In this document: positions 33,509 through 43,146 of the stretch, piece after piece
Position numbering within the stretch: the first letter of the stretch is position 1
Layout of the letters: the number at the start of each line of letters is the position of its first letter
Source of the DNA: Clostridia bacterium
GTDB lineage: Bacteria; Bacillota; Clostridia; TANB77; CAG-508
Direction of reading: 5' to 3'
Assembly (NCBI GenBank): GCA_017939755.1
Contig: JAGBAJ010000015.1
Coordinates: 1 to 64,000, forward strand
DNA: 64,000 nucleotides
Program-made: the position numbers and the translations under genes
The notes under the pieces: generated by a model
Database searches by the model: none
The model's input: the letters and a program-made list of their open reading frames with translations, nothing else
Told to the model about the DNA's origin: nothing

Positions 33509-36500
33509 ATGTACTTAAAAAGATTAGAATTACAAGGATTTAAATCATTTGCAGATAAAACCATATTGGAGTTTAAACCAGGAATTACAGCAGTAATTGG
33601 ACCAAATGGTTCAGGAAAAAGTAATATTTCAGATAGTATTAGATGGGTTCTGGGAGAGCAAAGTATGAAGTCTTTAAGAGGTGCAAAATCTGAAGATATT
33701 ATTTTTGCTGGAACGCAAAATAGAAAATCTTTAGGATTTGCAGAAGCATCAATAGTAATTGATAATTCAGATGGAGAATTACCTGTTGAATATTCAGAAG
33801 TTACAGTTACAAGAAAAATATTTAGAAGTGGAGAAACTGGGTATTTTATTAATAAAGTTCCTTGCAGATTAAAAGACATCTTAGAGCTTTTTATGGATAC
33901 AGGTATAGGAAAAGATGGTTATTCCATAATAGGTCAGGGAAAAATTGATGAAATTTTAAGTAATAAATCTGAGGATAGAAGACACATATTTGAAGAAGCG
34001 GCAGGTATTGTAAAATATAGAGCTAGAAAGACAGAGTCAGAGAAAAAGCTAGAACAAACTAAACTGAATCTTCTAAGAATAAATGATATATTGTCAGAGA
34101 TTGAATCTGGGCTAGATCCATTACGAATTCAATCAGAAAAGGCTAAAAGATTTTTAGAATTACATGAAACACTAAAAGATATTGAGGTTGGATTGTTTAT
34201 TCATAATATCGAATCATATAAAGAGAAACTCGAACAAATTGTAGAAGACTTAAAGGTTATTGAAGAGCAAAAAAATAATGAAGAAGATAAATTAAGTAAA
34301 ATACAAAATGATAAGGCTAGCCTAAAGACTTTAATAGATAATCTAACAGAGGAAATTGAAAAATGCCAAAATTTAGGATTCGAAAGTACAAATAAAATCG
34401 AAAAAATAAATTCAGAAATTAATGTAGCCAATGAAAAAATTTCAAACAATAAAACAAATAATGAAAGGTTGCTTACAGAAATTGAAGAATCAAATGAACG
34501 TATAAAAGACTTAAATGAAGAGAAAGAAAATAAATCTAAAAAGAAGGATTCTTTATTCTCAAATAAAGAAAAGTTTGAAAAAGAGCTACAAGAAAAAGAA
34601 AAAGAGCTTAAAAAATTAACTGATAGTATGTCTTCTCAAGAGCTTGAAATAGAGGGAAAAAAGCAAAAAGTAGAGAAAGATACTGATGAAAAATATGAAA
34701 AAGGAATTCAAATAAGCGCTATTGAAACTAATATTGAAAATTTAGTAAAGAGACAAAAAATACTAAAAAATGACATCTCAGATGCTATTTCAGACCTAGA
34801 TAGAGCAAGAAATCAAAAGCAAGATATATCTAAAGAGTTTTCTAAAATTGAAAATGAAAAAAGTAAGTTATCAAAACAAATTGAAGACAACTTAAATAAG
34901 AAAGAAGAAATAGAAAATAAAATTAAAGAATATGATGACGAAATTGACAAAGTTTCATACAATATTAGAATGAAGGATTCAAGAAGAAAGTTCTTAATAG
35001 AAACTGAAAAAGAAAAAGAGGGTTATACAAAGGCTGTTAAAGCATTATTAACTGATTGCGAAAAAGATTCAGCTCTTGGAAATGGCGTTCATGGAATAAT
35101 TGCAAATTTAATTTCTGTGGATAAAGAATATGAAGATGCTATAGAAATGGCACTTGGTGGAATGCTTCAAAATGTAGTAACTGATGATGAAGAGACTGCG
35201 AAAAGATTGGTTCGCCATTTAAGAAATAATAATCTAGGAAGAGCTTCTTTTTTACCAATTACATCTATGAAGCCATTAAAAATAGACAAAATAAAAGGTA
35301 AGTTTCCAGGTGTTATTGGAGTGGCTGCAGAAATAGTTAAGTATGAAAAAAAATACGAAAATATAATATATAATTTGCTGGGAAGAACAGTCATTGTAGA
35401 TAATATAGATACAGGAGTTGCTCTTGCAAAAGAAAATAAATATTCATTTAGAATTGTTACTTTAAAAGGTGATATTATTAATAGCTCAGGAGGCATAACA
35501 GGAGGTTCGGTTGCTCAAAAAACTATAAACATTTTAGGCAGAGGAAGAGAGATAGAGGCTCTAACACAAGAGCTAAAAGCTTTAAACTCAAAACTTGAAA
35601 AAGTAAGTGAAAGTAAAAAAACATATCAAGAGTCTATTGCGGAATTTACTGAGCAGTCAAAGGCTTTAGATCAAAAAATGCTAGATTTTAATATTGTGTA
35701 CGCTACTGAAAAACAAAAAATGGTTTCTGTAGAGGAATCAGTTCTAAGATTTGAAAATACATTAAAGAAGCTTAAGGACGAAGATGCAAAAATTGCTAAG
35801 CAAAAAAGTGAGCTTGAGCAGCAGAAAAATAAGATTCATGAAGAAATAGCTGTGTATGAAAAGGAGATTAGTGAACTATCTATCATCATAAAAGAATTTG
35901 CAGATAAAAATAGCGAAAATCAAAAATACATAGATGATTTAAACTTTGATATAACAAATTTAAAAATCTCCGTTTCATCGTTTGATGAAAGTGGAACGTC
36001 TATAGATGAGATGATAGACCGTATTGATAAGGACATAGAGAATTACAATAAGGCAATAGAATCTAAAAACAAACAGATAGAAGATATTCAATCAGAAAAT
36101 GATAATCTAACCAAAAGTATACAGACGTTTAAAGCACAAATTAATGAAATACAAAATAATGTTTCTACAAGTGCTGAAAAGATAGAATCTTTAAAAGATA
36201 AAAGATTAGAAAAAAATAAAGAATCTGAAAAGTTAGAGGTATCTATTACTGATCAATTTAATCTACTTGAAGATTTAAAAGGAAACATTGTTAAGATTGA
36301 TGTTAAGAAAACAAAATTTGAACAAGATATTGAAGTAATTGTTAATAATTTGTGGGAAGAGTATGAACTTACTCCAAATACTACAACCAATTACAAAAAA
36401 GTGGATAACGTTCAGAATACTCAAAAAGAAGTTAATAGTATTAGAGCAGAGATTAAAGAGCTTGGAAGCATTAATGTTGACTCAATTGAAGAATATAAAA

Positions 36501-37063
36501 AGACAAAAGAGCGTTATGATTTTATGTGCGTACAAAGATTGGACTTAGAAGACACTATTTCAAAATTAAGAAAGATGATTTCAGAAATTACAGATACAAT
36601 GAAAAAACAATTTGTTGAGAAGTTTAAATTGATAAATAAAAATTTTAATGAAGTTTTTGTTGAATTATTTGGTGGGGGAAAGGCAGAGCTAATTCTTGAA
36701 GACGAAGATAATGTCCTTGAATGTGGAATTGATATAAAAGCACAGCCAACAGGAAAAAAATTGCAAAATATGATGCTACTTTCTGGTGGCGAAAAAGCTT
36801 TCACTGCAATCGCATTATTGTTTGCAATATTAAAAATAAATCCAGCACCATTCTGTATATTAGATGAGATTGAAGCAGCACTAGATGACGTTAATGTTTT
36901 CAGATATGCAGAGTATTTAAAGAAGTTCTGCGAAGAGACACAATTCTTAGTTATTACTCATAGAAAGGGAACTATGGAAGTTGCTGATACAGTATATGGA
37001 GTAACAATGGAAGAAAATGGTATAAGTAAATTATTATCAATGAAACTTGCAGAAAGTAAATAG
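33509..37063 (+). CDS. smc: chromosome segregation SMC protein (1184 aa)
   Basis: Condensin ATPase that organises and segregates chromosomes with ScpA/ScpB. Walker A GPNGSGKSN lies at about residues 32-40. Long coiled coils (about 170-500 and 680-1010) flank a hinge at about 515-665 with the Gly-rich GGITGGS motif near 665. The signature LLSGGEKAFTAIALLFAIL and Walker B FCILDEIEAALDD close the head domain near the C-terminus. Length equals Bacillus Smc (1186 aa). ATG 33509 is chosen because GAAGGAAGG precedes it and MYLKRLELQGFKSFAD is the family N-terminus; longer in-frame starts add unrelated residues. Confidence 0.97.
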   Translation: MYLKRLELQGFKSFADKTILEFKPGITAVIGPNGSGKSNISDSIRWVLGEQSMKSLRGAKSEDIIFAGTQNRKSLGFAEASIVIDNSDGELPVEYSEVTVTRKIFRSGETGYFINKVPCRLKDILELFMDTGIGKDGYSIIGQGKIDEILSNKSEDRRHIFEEAAGIVKYRARKTESEKKLEQTKLNLLRINDILSEIESGLDPLRIQSEKAKRFLELHETLKDIEVGLFIHNIESYKEKLEQIVEDLKVIEEQKNNEEDKLSKIQNDKASLKTLIDNLTEEIEKCQNLGFESTNKIEKINSEINVANEKISNNKTNNERLLTEIEESNERIKDLNEEKENKSKKKDSLFSNKEKFEKELQEKEKELKKLTDSMSSQELEIEGKKQKVEKDTDEKYEKGIQISAIETNIENLVKRQKILKNDISDAISDLDRARNQKQDISKEFSKIENEKSKLSKQIEDNLNKKEEIENKIKEYDDEIDKVSYNIRMKDSRRKFLIETEKEKEGYTKAVKALLTDCEKDSALGNGVHGIIANLISVDKEYEDAIEMALGGMLQNVVTDDEETAKRLVRHLRNNNLGRASFLPITSMKPLKIDKIKGKFPGVIGVAAEIVKYEKKYENIIYNLLGRTVIVDNIDTGVALAKENKYSFRIVTLKGDIINSSGGITGGSVAQKTINILGRGREIEALTQELKALNSKLEKVSESKKTYQESIAEFTEQSKALDQKMLDFNIVYATEKQKMVSVEESVLRFENTLKKLKDEDAKIAKQKSELEQQKNKIHEEIAVYEKEISELSIIIKEFADKNSENQKYIDDLNFDITNLKISVSSFDESGTSIDEMIDRIDKDIENYNKAIESKNKQIEDIQSENDNLTKSIQTFKAQINEIQNNVSTSAEKIESLKDKRLEKNKESEKLEVSITDQFNLLEDLKGNIVKIDVKKTKFEQDIEVIVNNLWEEYELTPNTTTNYKKVDNVQNTQKEVNSIRAEIKELGSINVDSIEEYKKTKERYDFMCVQRLDLEDTISKLRKMISEITDTMKKQFVEKFKLINKNFNEVFVELFGGGKAELILEDEDNVLECGIDIKAQPTGKKLQNMMLLSGGEKAFTAIALLFAILKINPAPFCILDEIEAALDDVNVFRYAEYLKKFCEETQFLVITHRKGTMEVADTVYGVTMEENGISKLLSMKLAESK

Positions 37064-37133
37064 CTGTTTTTAGGGACTACTCTCAAAAAAACACCATAAG
37101 ATGTTTTTTTGAGAGTAGTCCCTAAAAACAGCT
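37062..37133. repeat. perfect 32-bp inverted repeat overlapping the smc stop codon
   Basis: Arms 37062-37093 and 37102-37133 are exact complements (AGCTGTTTTTAGGGACTACT at the left outer end) around eight bases. The left arm begins inside the TAG of smc. It can act as a terminator structure, though there is no T tract after the 3' arm. Its length and perfection suggest a mobile palindromic unit. Confidence 0.85.
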
Positions 37134-37334
37134 CTAGAAACATTAGGTATAAAATAAAGAAAATTTCATATGCATTTTAGAGCAGACAATATTGGTAACT
37201 TATATCATGCAAACACTAGGGAAAAAATGACTTGCAACAAGCAAAAAATATTACTAAAATATTACAAATTCATTACAAATATTGCAAAAAAAATAAAAAA
37301 ATTTACATAAAAGCAAAAAAAATGCCTTCTTTTC

Positions 37335-37363
37335 TTGAAATCCGTATATAATTATGATATAAT
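37335..37363 (+). promoter_or_regulatory. sigma-A promoter of the thioester adhesin gene
   Basis: TTGAAA (37335-37340), 17-bp spacer, TATAAT (37358-37363). The 37134-37334 gap is A-rich and empty otherwise. Confidence 0.75.
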
Positions 37364-37424
37364 GGAACTCAGTTTTGTAGGGGAATATAATCTGCAGAAT
37401 AAAAGAAAGGAAGGATCGTTGAAT

Positions 37425-40400
37425 ATGGGAAAAATGAAAATGATGGCATTTTTTAAGAATCCGATTGTAAAGGACATTTTTATAGTATTAATGGCCGTAA
37501 TTATGGTTACTAGTATTATATCTATTCCAGTGTCAAATGCTGGAGAAACAATTAATGTTGCTTTTAGAGCAGTACCTGTAGGAGTAAGTGTAGGATCTGA
37601 AGATATTGGAGTTCAAGAACTAGCCCCAGGTCAAACTGATAAGGAAACAAAAGCAAAAAAATATAGTAGTGTTTTCTGTATACAAAAAGGTAAAACTTTG
37701 AGTATGGAAACATATACAAGCGAGTATAATGTATATAATAGTGAAGAATGTAGTAAATATTTTACAAACTATAATTCTGCTTTATGGATATTTGATAACA
37801 TGTATTTAGCCAAAGGTGGAAATAAAGATGTTGCATTATCATATTTAGCAGAGCTTGTTACATCACCAGATGTACAAAAAAATGTAACTGCATATGGTAA
37901 AATTACTGCAGATCAAATTAAATCATTAAATAAGACAGTTGGTGGATATAAAGATTCATTTGGAAATATTTCAAATAAAAATCTAATAGAAATAGTAGAA
38001 CAATTAGTTTTATGGAACTATACAAAGAATGAATCACAAAAAAGCCCTAGTGAATTAGTAAATGGTGGATTTTCAGGAAACAACATAACAGATGCAGATC
38101 AAAATCCTGCTAAGTACTTATATTACGCTCTTAAATATTTAGCTGATAAAAATTCAGGATACAAATCAAATGGAACTGTATCTAACGCAATAGCATTAGA
38201 TTCAAGCAAAGCAGCAATTGATGTAAGTAAATCTAAAGTAGGACCATATGTATTAAAATCAAATGGTGTAGCTGTAAATATTAATAATGATTATAAAGCA
38301 AAAATGTCAGCTACAATAACAACTGCAGATGGTAAAACACACAATTTAGGTGCTGATAAAATTCAAGTAATAGATAATGGAAGCTTCTATATAGATATAT
38401 CAGGAATATCACAAGTTACAAAATCTAAATTAAATATTGCTGAGATATATACAGGATCTACTACAAAAGTAGAAGTTCTTGTTAATGCTAAAACTCAAAA
38501 CCTAATAAATATAAGAAAAACATCAAATACAAAACCATTATCAGATGAGAAAACTATTTCTTATTCTGGAAAATATACAATTAAATTAATTAAGACTAAA
38601 GCTGATGGAAGCACAGAGATTACAGACAATCCAGCTATATTTACAATAACTGGTGCTGTTGAGAAAAAAGGTGAACCAACAGGAAAAAATGGTATATTAA
38701 CAATTGCTAGTGATAAAACAATATCAGATGCATCAGCAACAGATAAATATACTATTGTTGAAGATACTGCACCAAAAGGTTATACAAAATATGATGGTAC
38801 AATAGTAGTAGATGTTAATTTTAAAGCTGAAGGAACATCATATTCTATTGATAAAGATAAAACAAAATTATCTGCAAATGGAAAAAATGGAACAGTTAGA
38901 TTAAATGTACCAAATGGTAATACTATTGAAATTTATGTACCAAATACAGATACAGAAGAAGAAGAACCAGAGTTCGACTTAGCATTAAGAAAATTTATTA
39001 CAAAAATTAATGGAAAAGAGGTATCTGAAAGCAGGGTACCAGTAATTGATGCTGAATCAAAAGAAATATTAGATAAATATAATACTGCAGCATATCACCA
39101 TACAAAAAATAGTTTACAAGTTGAAGTAGGTAATGAAGTAGAATATACAATCAGAGTCTACAACGAAGGTGAAGTTGATGGTGTTGCTAAAGAAATAACA
39201 GATTATTTGCCAGAAGGATTATCTTTTGTTAAATTAGCCGATGAAAGCAAAGCATACACAACAGAATCAAAAGCAGGAGATAAAAAGGTTGTTATTAAAT
39301 ATTCTGGAAAAGAAGTTATTAAAGCAGATTCAATTAATAGAATCTTAAATAAAGAAACAAAGAACTTGTATCAAGAAGTTAAATTAATATGCAAAGTTAA
39401 TAAAGGTGCAAAAGGATATATAACAAATAGAGCAGAAATTACTATTTATGGATATACCGATAAAGATGGTGCTTGGCATGAAGCAAAAGCTATAAAAGAT
39501 TCTGATAGAGATTCTGTAGAGAATACAATTAAGGATTCATTAGGATTAGATACATGGTATGAAAATGCAAAGCAATATTCATATACAGATGGTACAACTA
39601 TAAAAACAATAAAAGACTATTATCCAGGTGTTCAAGACGATGATGATTTCGAAACTGTAGAAGTTAAAGAAATAGTTGAGGAAAAAGAATTCGATTTAGC
39701 ATTAAGAAAATTCATTACAGACGTAAATGGAAAAGAAGTAACAACGAGAATTCCAAAAGTAACATTAACAGATGACTTTAAAGCTGGTAAAGAAACAACA
39801 GCCAAATATGAACATCCAAAAGATCCTGTAGATGTTGCACAAGAAGATATAGTTACTTATACAATTAGACTTTATAATGAAGGTGAAGTTTCTGGATATG
39901 CAACTAAGGTTATGGATGATATTCCAGATGGATTAGAATTCTTACCTAATAATGCTACAAATAATGAATATGGATGGGTTATGTACCAAGAAGCTGACAG
40001 AACAATATATACTGCTGAAGAATCAAAAACTACTTTAAAATATAATGACAAATTATATGTTGAAACAAAAGATGCTACAAAAGCAGAATTAATTGTTACT
40101 GATCACTTAAAAGACCAATTAATTAAGGCATATGACGCTAAGACAATGAAAACTTTAGACTACAGAGATGTTAAAGTAGCATTTAAAGTTGTAGAGCCAA
40201 ATAGTTCAGACAGAATTATCACAAATTATGCACAAATCACAGAGCATAAGGATGAGACTGGAAAAACAACAGTAGTTGATAGAGACTCTACTCCAAATGA
40301 ATGGAATGAAGGAGAAGATGATCAAGATATAGAAAAAATCAAATTACAAGAAAAAGAATTTGATTTAGCATTAAGAAAATTCATTACTAATATAAATGGA

Positions 40401-41624
40401 AAAGAATTAGAATCAAGAATTCCAACAGTTAAGTTGAGTGATGATTTCAAATCAGGAAAAGTTACAACAGCAACTTATGAACATCCAAAAGATCCTATCG
40501 ATGTTGTAAAAGATAATATAATTACATATACAATTAGAGTTTACAACGAGGGTGAAGCAGATGGATATGCAACTAAAGTTATGGATGATATTCCAGAAGG
40601 ACTAGAATATTTACCATCATATAAAACAAATGAAACATATGGATGGAAAATGTACGTAGAATCTACAGATGCAAAAGCAGAAGGAGCCATTACATACAAC
40701 AAAAAGACATATGTTCCAACAGAAGATGCTTCAAAAGCAGATTTAATTGTTACAGAATATCTAAAAGATCAACTAATTAAGGGATACAACCCTAAAACAA
40801 TGGAAACTTTAGATTATAAAGATGTTAAAGTAGCATTTAAAGTTATAGAGCCAGAGACATCAGATAAAATTTTAATTAATTATGCACAAATTACAGAGCA
40901 CAAAGATGTAAACGGAAATACTAAAATAGATGATAGAGACTCAATTCCAAATGAATGGAATGAAGGAGAAGACGATCAGGATATTGAAAAAGTAAGATTA
41001 AGACACTTTGACTTAGCATTAAGAAAATGGGTTACAGAAGCTATTGTTACTGAAAATGGCCAAACAGTTGTAACACCTACTGGTCACAAAGCAGAAGATG
41101 ACCCAGAAGATATAGTTAAGGTAGATTTAAAGAAGAGCAAATTGAACAATGTAACAGTTAAATTTAGATATTCAATTAGAGTAACAAACGAAGGCGAAAT
41201 ACCTGGATATGCTAAAGAAGTTACAGATTATATTCCACAAGGATTAGTATTTAAAGCTGAAGACAATCAAGGTTGGACATTAGCAGAGAATAATGTAGCT
41301 AAGACTGACGCTTTAACTAATACACTATTAAACCCAGGTGAGAGCGCAGAGGTTACAATTGTATTAACATGGGTAAACGATGCAAATAACATGGGTGTAA
41401 AAACTAATACAGCTGAGATTAGCAAAGATTATAACGAATATGGAGCACAAGATATAGACTCAACTCCAAATAACCAAAAACCAGGAGAAGATGATATTGA
41501 TGATGCACCTGTAATGTTAACAATTAAAACTGGATCAGAAGTTATATCTTATGTAACTTTAGCAGTCGGATTTATTGCTATAGTTGTTGCTGGTATATAC
41601 ACAATTAAGAGACGTATTGTTTAA
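37425..41624 (+). CDS. giant thioester-domain surface protein with four FDLALRK repeats (1399 aa)
   Basis: Secreted, cell-wall protein. A signal peptide (hydrophobic DIFIVLMAVIMVTSIISIPV) ends near residue 40. Residues about 60-230 resemble a thioester domain: Cys85 in VFCIQKG and Gln193 in EQLVLW are placed to form the Cys-Gln thioester that attaches such adhesins covalently to host surfaces (family knowledge). A SpaA-like/prealbumin-like domain follows (about 400-500). Then come four repeats opening with (E/H)FDLALRK at about residues 515, 754, 977 and 1193, each with YTIRVYNEGE-type strands as in DUF11 domains. A C-terminal helix VISYVTLAVGFIAIVVAGIY and KRRIV ends it, with no LPXTG. ATG 37425 follows AAAGGAAGG. 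Confidence 0.88.
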   Translation: MGKMKMMAFFKNPIVKDIFIVLMAVIMVTSIISIPVSNAGETINVAFRAVPVGVSVGSEDIGVQELAPGQTDKETKAKKYSSVFCIQKGKTLSMETYTSEYNVYNSEECSKYFTNYNSALWIFDNMYLAKGGNKDVALSYLAELVTSPDVQKNVTAYGKITADQIKSLNKTVGGYKDSFGNISNKNLIEIVEQLVLWNYTKNESQKSPSELVNGGFSGNNITDADQNPAKYLYYALKYLADKNSGYKSNGTVSNAIALDSSKAAIDVSKSKVGPYVLKSNGVAVNINNDYKAKMSATITTADGKTHNLGADKIQVIDNGSFYIDISGISQVTKSKLNIAEIYTGSTTKVEVLVNAKTQNLINIRKTSNTKPLSDEKTISYSGKYTIKLIKTKADGSTEITDNPAIFTITGAVEKKGEPTGKNGILTIASDKTISDASATDKYTIVEDTAPKGYTKYDGTIVVDVNFKAEGTSYSIDKDKTKLSANGKNGTVRLNVPNGNTIEIYVPNTDTEEEEPEFDLALRKFITKINGKEVSESRVPVIDAESKEILDKYNTAAYHHTKNSLQVEVGNEVEYTIRVYNEGEVDGVAKEITDYLPEGLSFVKLADESKAYTTESKAGDKKVVIKYSGKEVIKADSINRILNKETKNLYQEVKLICKVNKGAKGYITNRAEITIYGYTDKDGAWHEAKAIKDSDRDSVENTIKDSLGLDTWYENAKQYSYTDGTTIKTIKDYYPGVQDDDDFETVEVKEIVEEKEFDLALRKFITDVNGKEVTTRIPKVTLTDDFKAGKETTAKYEHPKDPVDVAQEDIVTYTIRLYNEGEVSGYATKVMDDIPDGLEFLPNNATNNEYGWVMYQEADRTIYTAEESKTTLKYNDKLYVETKDATKAELIVTDHLKDQLIKAYDAKTMKTLDYRDVKVAFKVVEPNSSDRIITNYAQITEHKDETGKTTVVDRDSTPNEWNEGEDDQDIEKIKLQEKEFDLALRKFITNINGKELESRIPTVKLSDDFKSGKVTTATYEHPKDPIDVVKDNIITYTIRVYNEGEADGYATKVMDDIPEGLEYLPSYKTNETYGWKMYVESTDAKAEGAITYNKKTYVPTEDASKADLIVTEYLKDQLIKGYNPKTMETLDYKDVKVAFKVIEPETSDKILINYAQITEHKDVNGNTKIDDRDSIPNEWNEGEDDQDIEKVRLRHFDLALRKWVTEAIVTENGQTVVTPTGHKAEDDPEDIVKVDLKKSKLNNVTVKFRYSIRVTNEGEIPGYAKEVTDYIPQGLVFKAEDNQGWTLAENNVAKTDALTNTLLNPGESAEVTIVLTWVNDANNMGVKTNTAEISKDYNEYGAQDIDSTPNNQKPGEDDIDDAPVMLTIKTGSEVISYVTLAVGFIAIVVAGIYTIKRRIV

Positions 41625-41662
41625 TAGTGAAGCTTAGATTAAAATATAAGTTTATTTATAAT

Positions 41663-41695
41663 AAAAAATAGGAGCCGAAAGGTTCCTATTTTTTG
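41663..41695 (+). terminator. terminator after the adhesin
   Basis: AAAAAATAGGAGCC, GAAA tetraloop, GGTTCCTATTTTTT. Confidence 0.93.
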
Positions 41696-41787
41696 TGGAT
41701 GTTTTTGTAATCATATAAATTTATATTTAGGATGATTTATACTATTCAAATGAAAGTTTCTATTAACTGCAAAATGTTTTGTTAATG

Positions 41788-41941
41788 AGATTAAAGATAT
41801 AATGTCAATTTACGATGTGAAGTTAAGGTGGGGACCGACAAATTAGAGAATCTAAATTTTACAAGTGTGTAATGTAGTAAAATGTAGATTCTCTTATGTA
41901 GTTGGGGCGGAACATGTAAATTGACATTATATCTTTAATCT
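41788..41941. repeat. 154-bp MITE-like element with perfect 26-bp terminal inverted repeats
   Basis: Arms 41788-41813 and 41916-41941 are exact reverse complements (inner part ATATAATGTCAATTTAC). A further hairpin AGAGAATCTA / TAGATTCTCT lies inside. It has no ORF. A 17-base piece of the arm (TATAATGTCAATTTACATG) also occurs at 18753-18771, so the element or its relic is present at least twice. Confidence 0.85.
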
Positions 41942-42003
41942 TGATTATATAAACTACATGCTATAAATTGCAATATAAAAACAAACAAATGTTTATAAAA
42001 ATA

Positions 42004-42032
42004 TTGACTTTAATTTTATAGTATGATATAAA
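42004..42032 (+). promoter_or_regulatory. sigma-A type promoter of the exonuclease pair
   Basis: TTGACT (42004-42009), 17-bp spacer, TATAAA (42027-42032). Confidence 0.7.
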
Positions 42033-42056
42033 ATTCTTGGATAAGTGAGGTAGAGT

Positions 42057-43127
42057 ATGAAATTTGTACATATTGCAGACATGCACTTTGATACATCATT
42101 TTCCCAAATAAATGATAATAATTTGGGAACATCTAGAAGATTAGATCAAAGAAAGATTTTTAAAAAAGTAATAGATTTTATTAAAGAAAATAATATAGAC
42201 TATTTATTTATTGCTGGCGATTTTTATGAGCACAAGTATATCAGAGAAAGCACAATTGATTATATAAACAAATTATTTAAAACAATCGAAAATACAAAAA
42301 TATTTATTACACCAGGAAATCACGATCCATACATAAAAAATTCTTTTTATAATAAATATGCATGGAATAAAAACGTTCATATTTTTAATGAAGATATAAC
42401 ATATGTGGAAGATAACGATGTAAGGATATATGGATATGGTTTCAACGATTTTTATTATACCAATTCTGCCATAGATAATTTTAAGATTGAAGATTCTAGT
42501 AAAACAAATATTTTGATAACCCATGCAACTTTAAATGGTTCAAACAATGTAGATTTACAATATAATGCAATATCAAAAAATGTACTGTCAAGAATTGGAT
42601 TTGACTATGTTGCTCTAGGTCATATACATAAATCGAATTATGAGCCAGGTGAAAAAATTATATATCCAGGTTCAACTATTTCAATGGGGTTCGATGAACC
42701 AGGAGAGCATGGAATGATTGTTGGTGAAATAGAAAACAAGGTACTAACAACAGCATTTATTCCATTAGATGAATCAGAATTTAAAATAGTAGAAACTGAT
42801 ATATCACAAATCAATTCAATAGAAGAGCTTTCAGAGCAGCTTAATTCTATGGAATTGGCAGATAATAATTTATACGAAGTATATCTAGTTGGTAGCAGAA
42901 AGTTCGAAATCGATTTATACAATTTAAAAAAATTGATATATAGAAACAATATTATAAAGATAAAAAACAAGACGAAAATTGATTATAATATAGAAGAAAT
43001 ATCAAGAGAAAACACATTAAAAGGTCTATTTGTTAAAGAAATAATGAGTAGGTTAGATTCAGAAGAGTACGATAAAGAAGTTGTTGAACAAGCATTGGAA
43101 ATTGGTCTTGAAATTTTAGAAAAATAG
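42057..43127 (+). CDS. DNA repair metallophosphoesterase, YhaO/SbcD-like (356 aa)
   Basis: Calcineurin-like nuclease subunit of a Mre11/SbcD-type complex. The metal-binding motifs are in order: HIADMHFD (D-x-H), FIAGDFYEH (GD), ITPGNHDPY (GNHD), ILITHATL (H) and VALGHIHKSNY (GHxH). The family N-terminus KFVHIADMHFD starts directly at the first ATG, with GAGG upstream. The shorter length and lack of SbcD C-terminal cap fit YhaO. It is followed 19 bp later by the matching ATPase, so the two form an operon. Confidence 0.92.
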   Translation: MKFVHIADMHFDTSFSQINDNNLGTSRRLDQRKIFKKVIDFIKENNIDYLFIAGDFYEHKYIRESTIDYINKLFKTIENTKIFITPGNHDPYIKNSFYNKYAWNKNVHIFNEDITYVEDNDVRIYGYGFNDFYYTNSAIDNFKIEDSSKTNILITHATLNGSNNVDLQYNAISKNVLSRIGFDYVALGHIHKSNYEPGEKIIYPGSTISMGFDEPGEHGMIVGEIENKVLTTAFIPLDESEFKIVETDISQINSIEELSEQLNSMELADNNLYEVYLVGSRKFEIDLYNLKKLIYRNNIIKIKNKTKIDYNIEEISRENTLKGLFVKEIMSRLDSEEYDKEVVEQALEIGLEILEK

Positions 43128-43146
43128 TAAACGCGAGGTGTGACAC

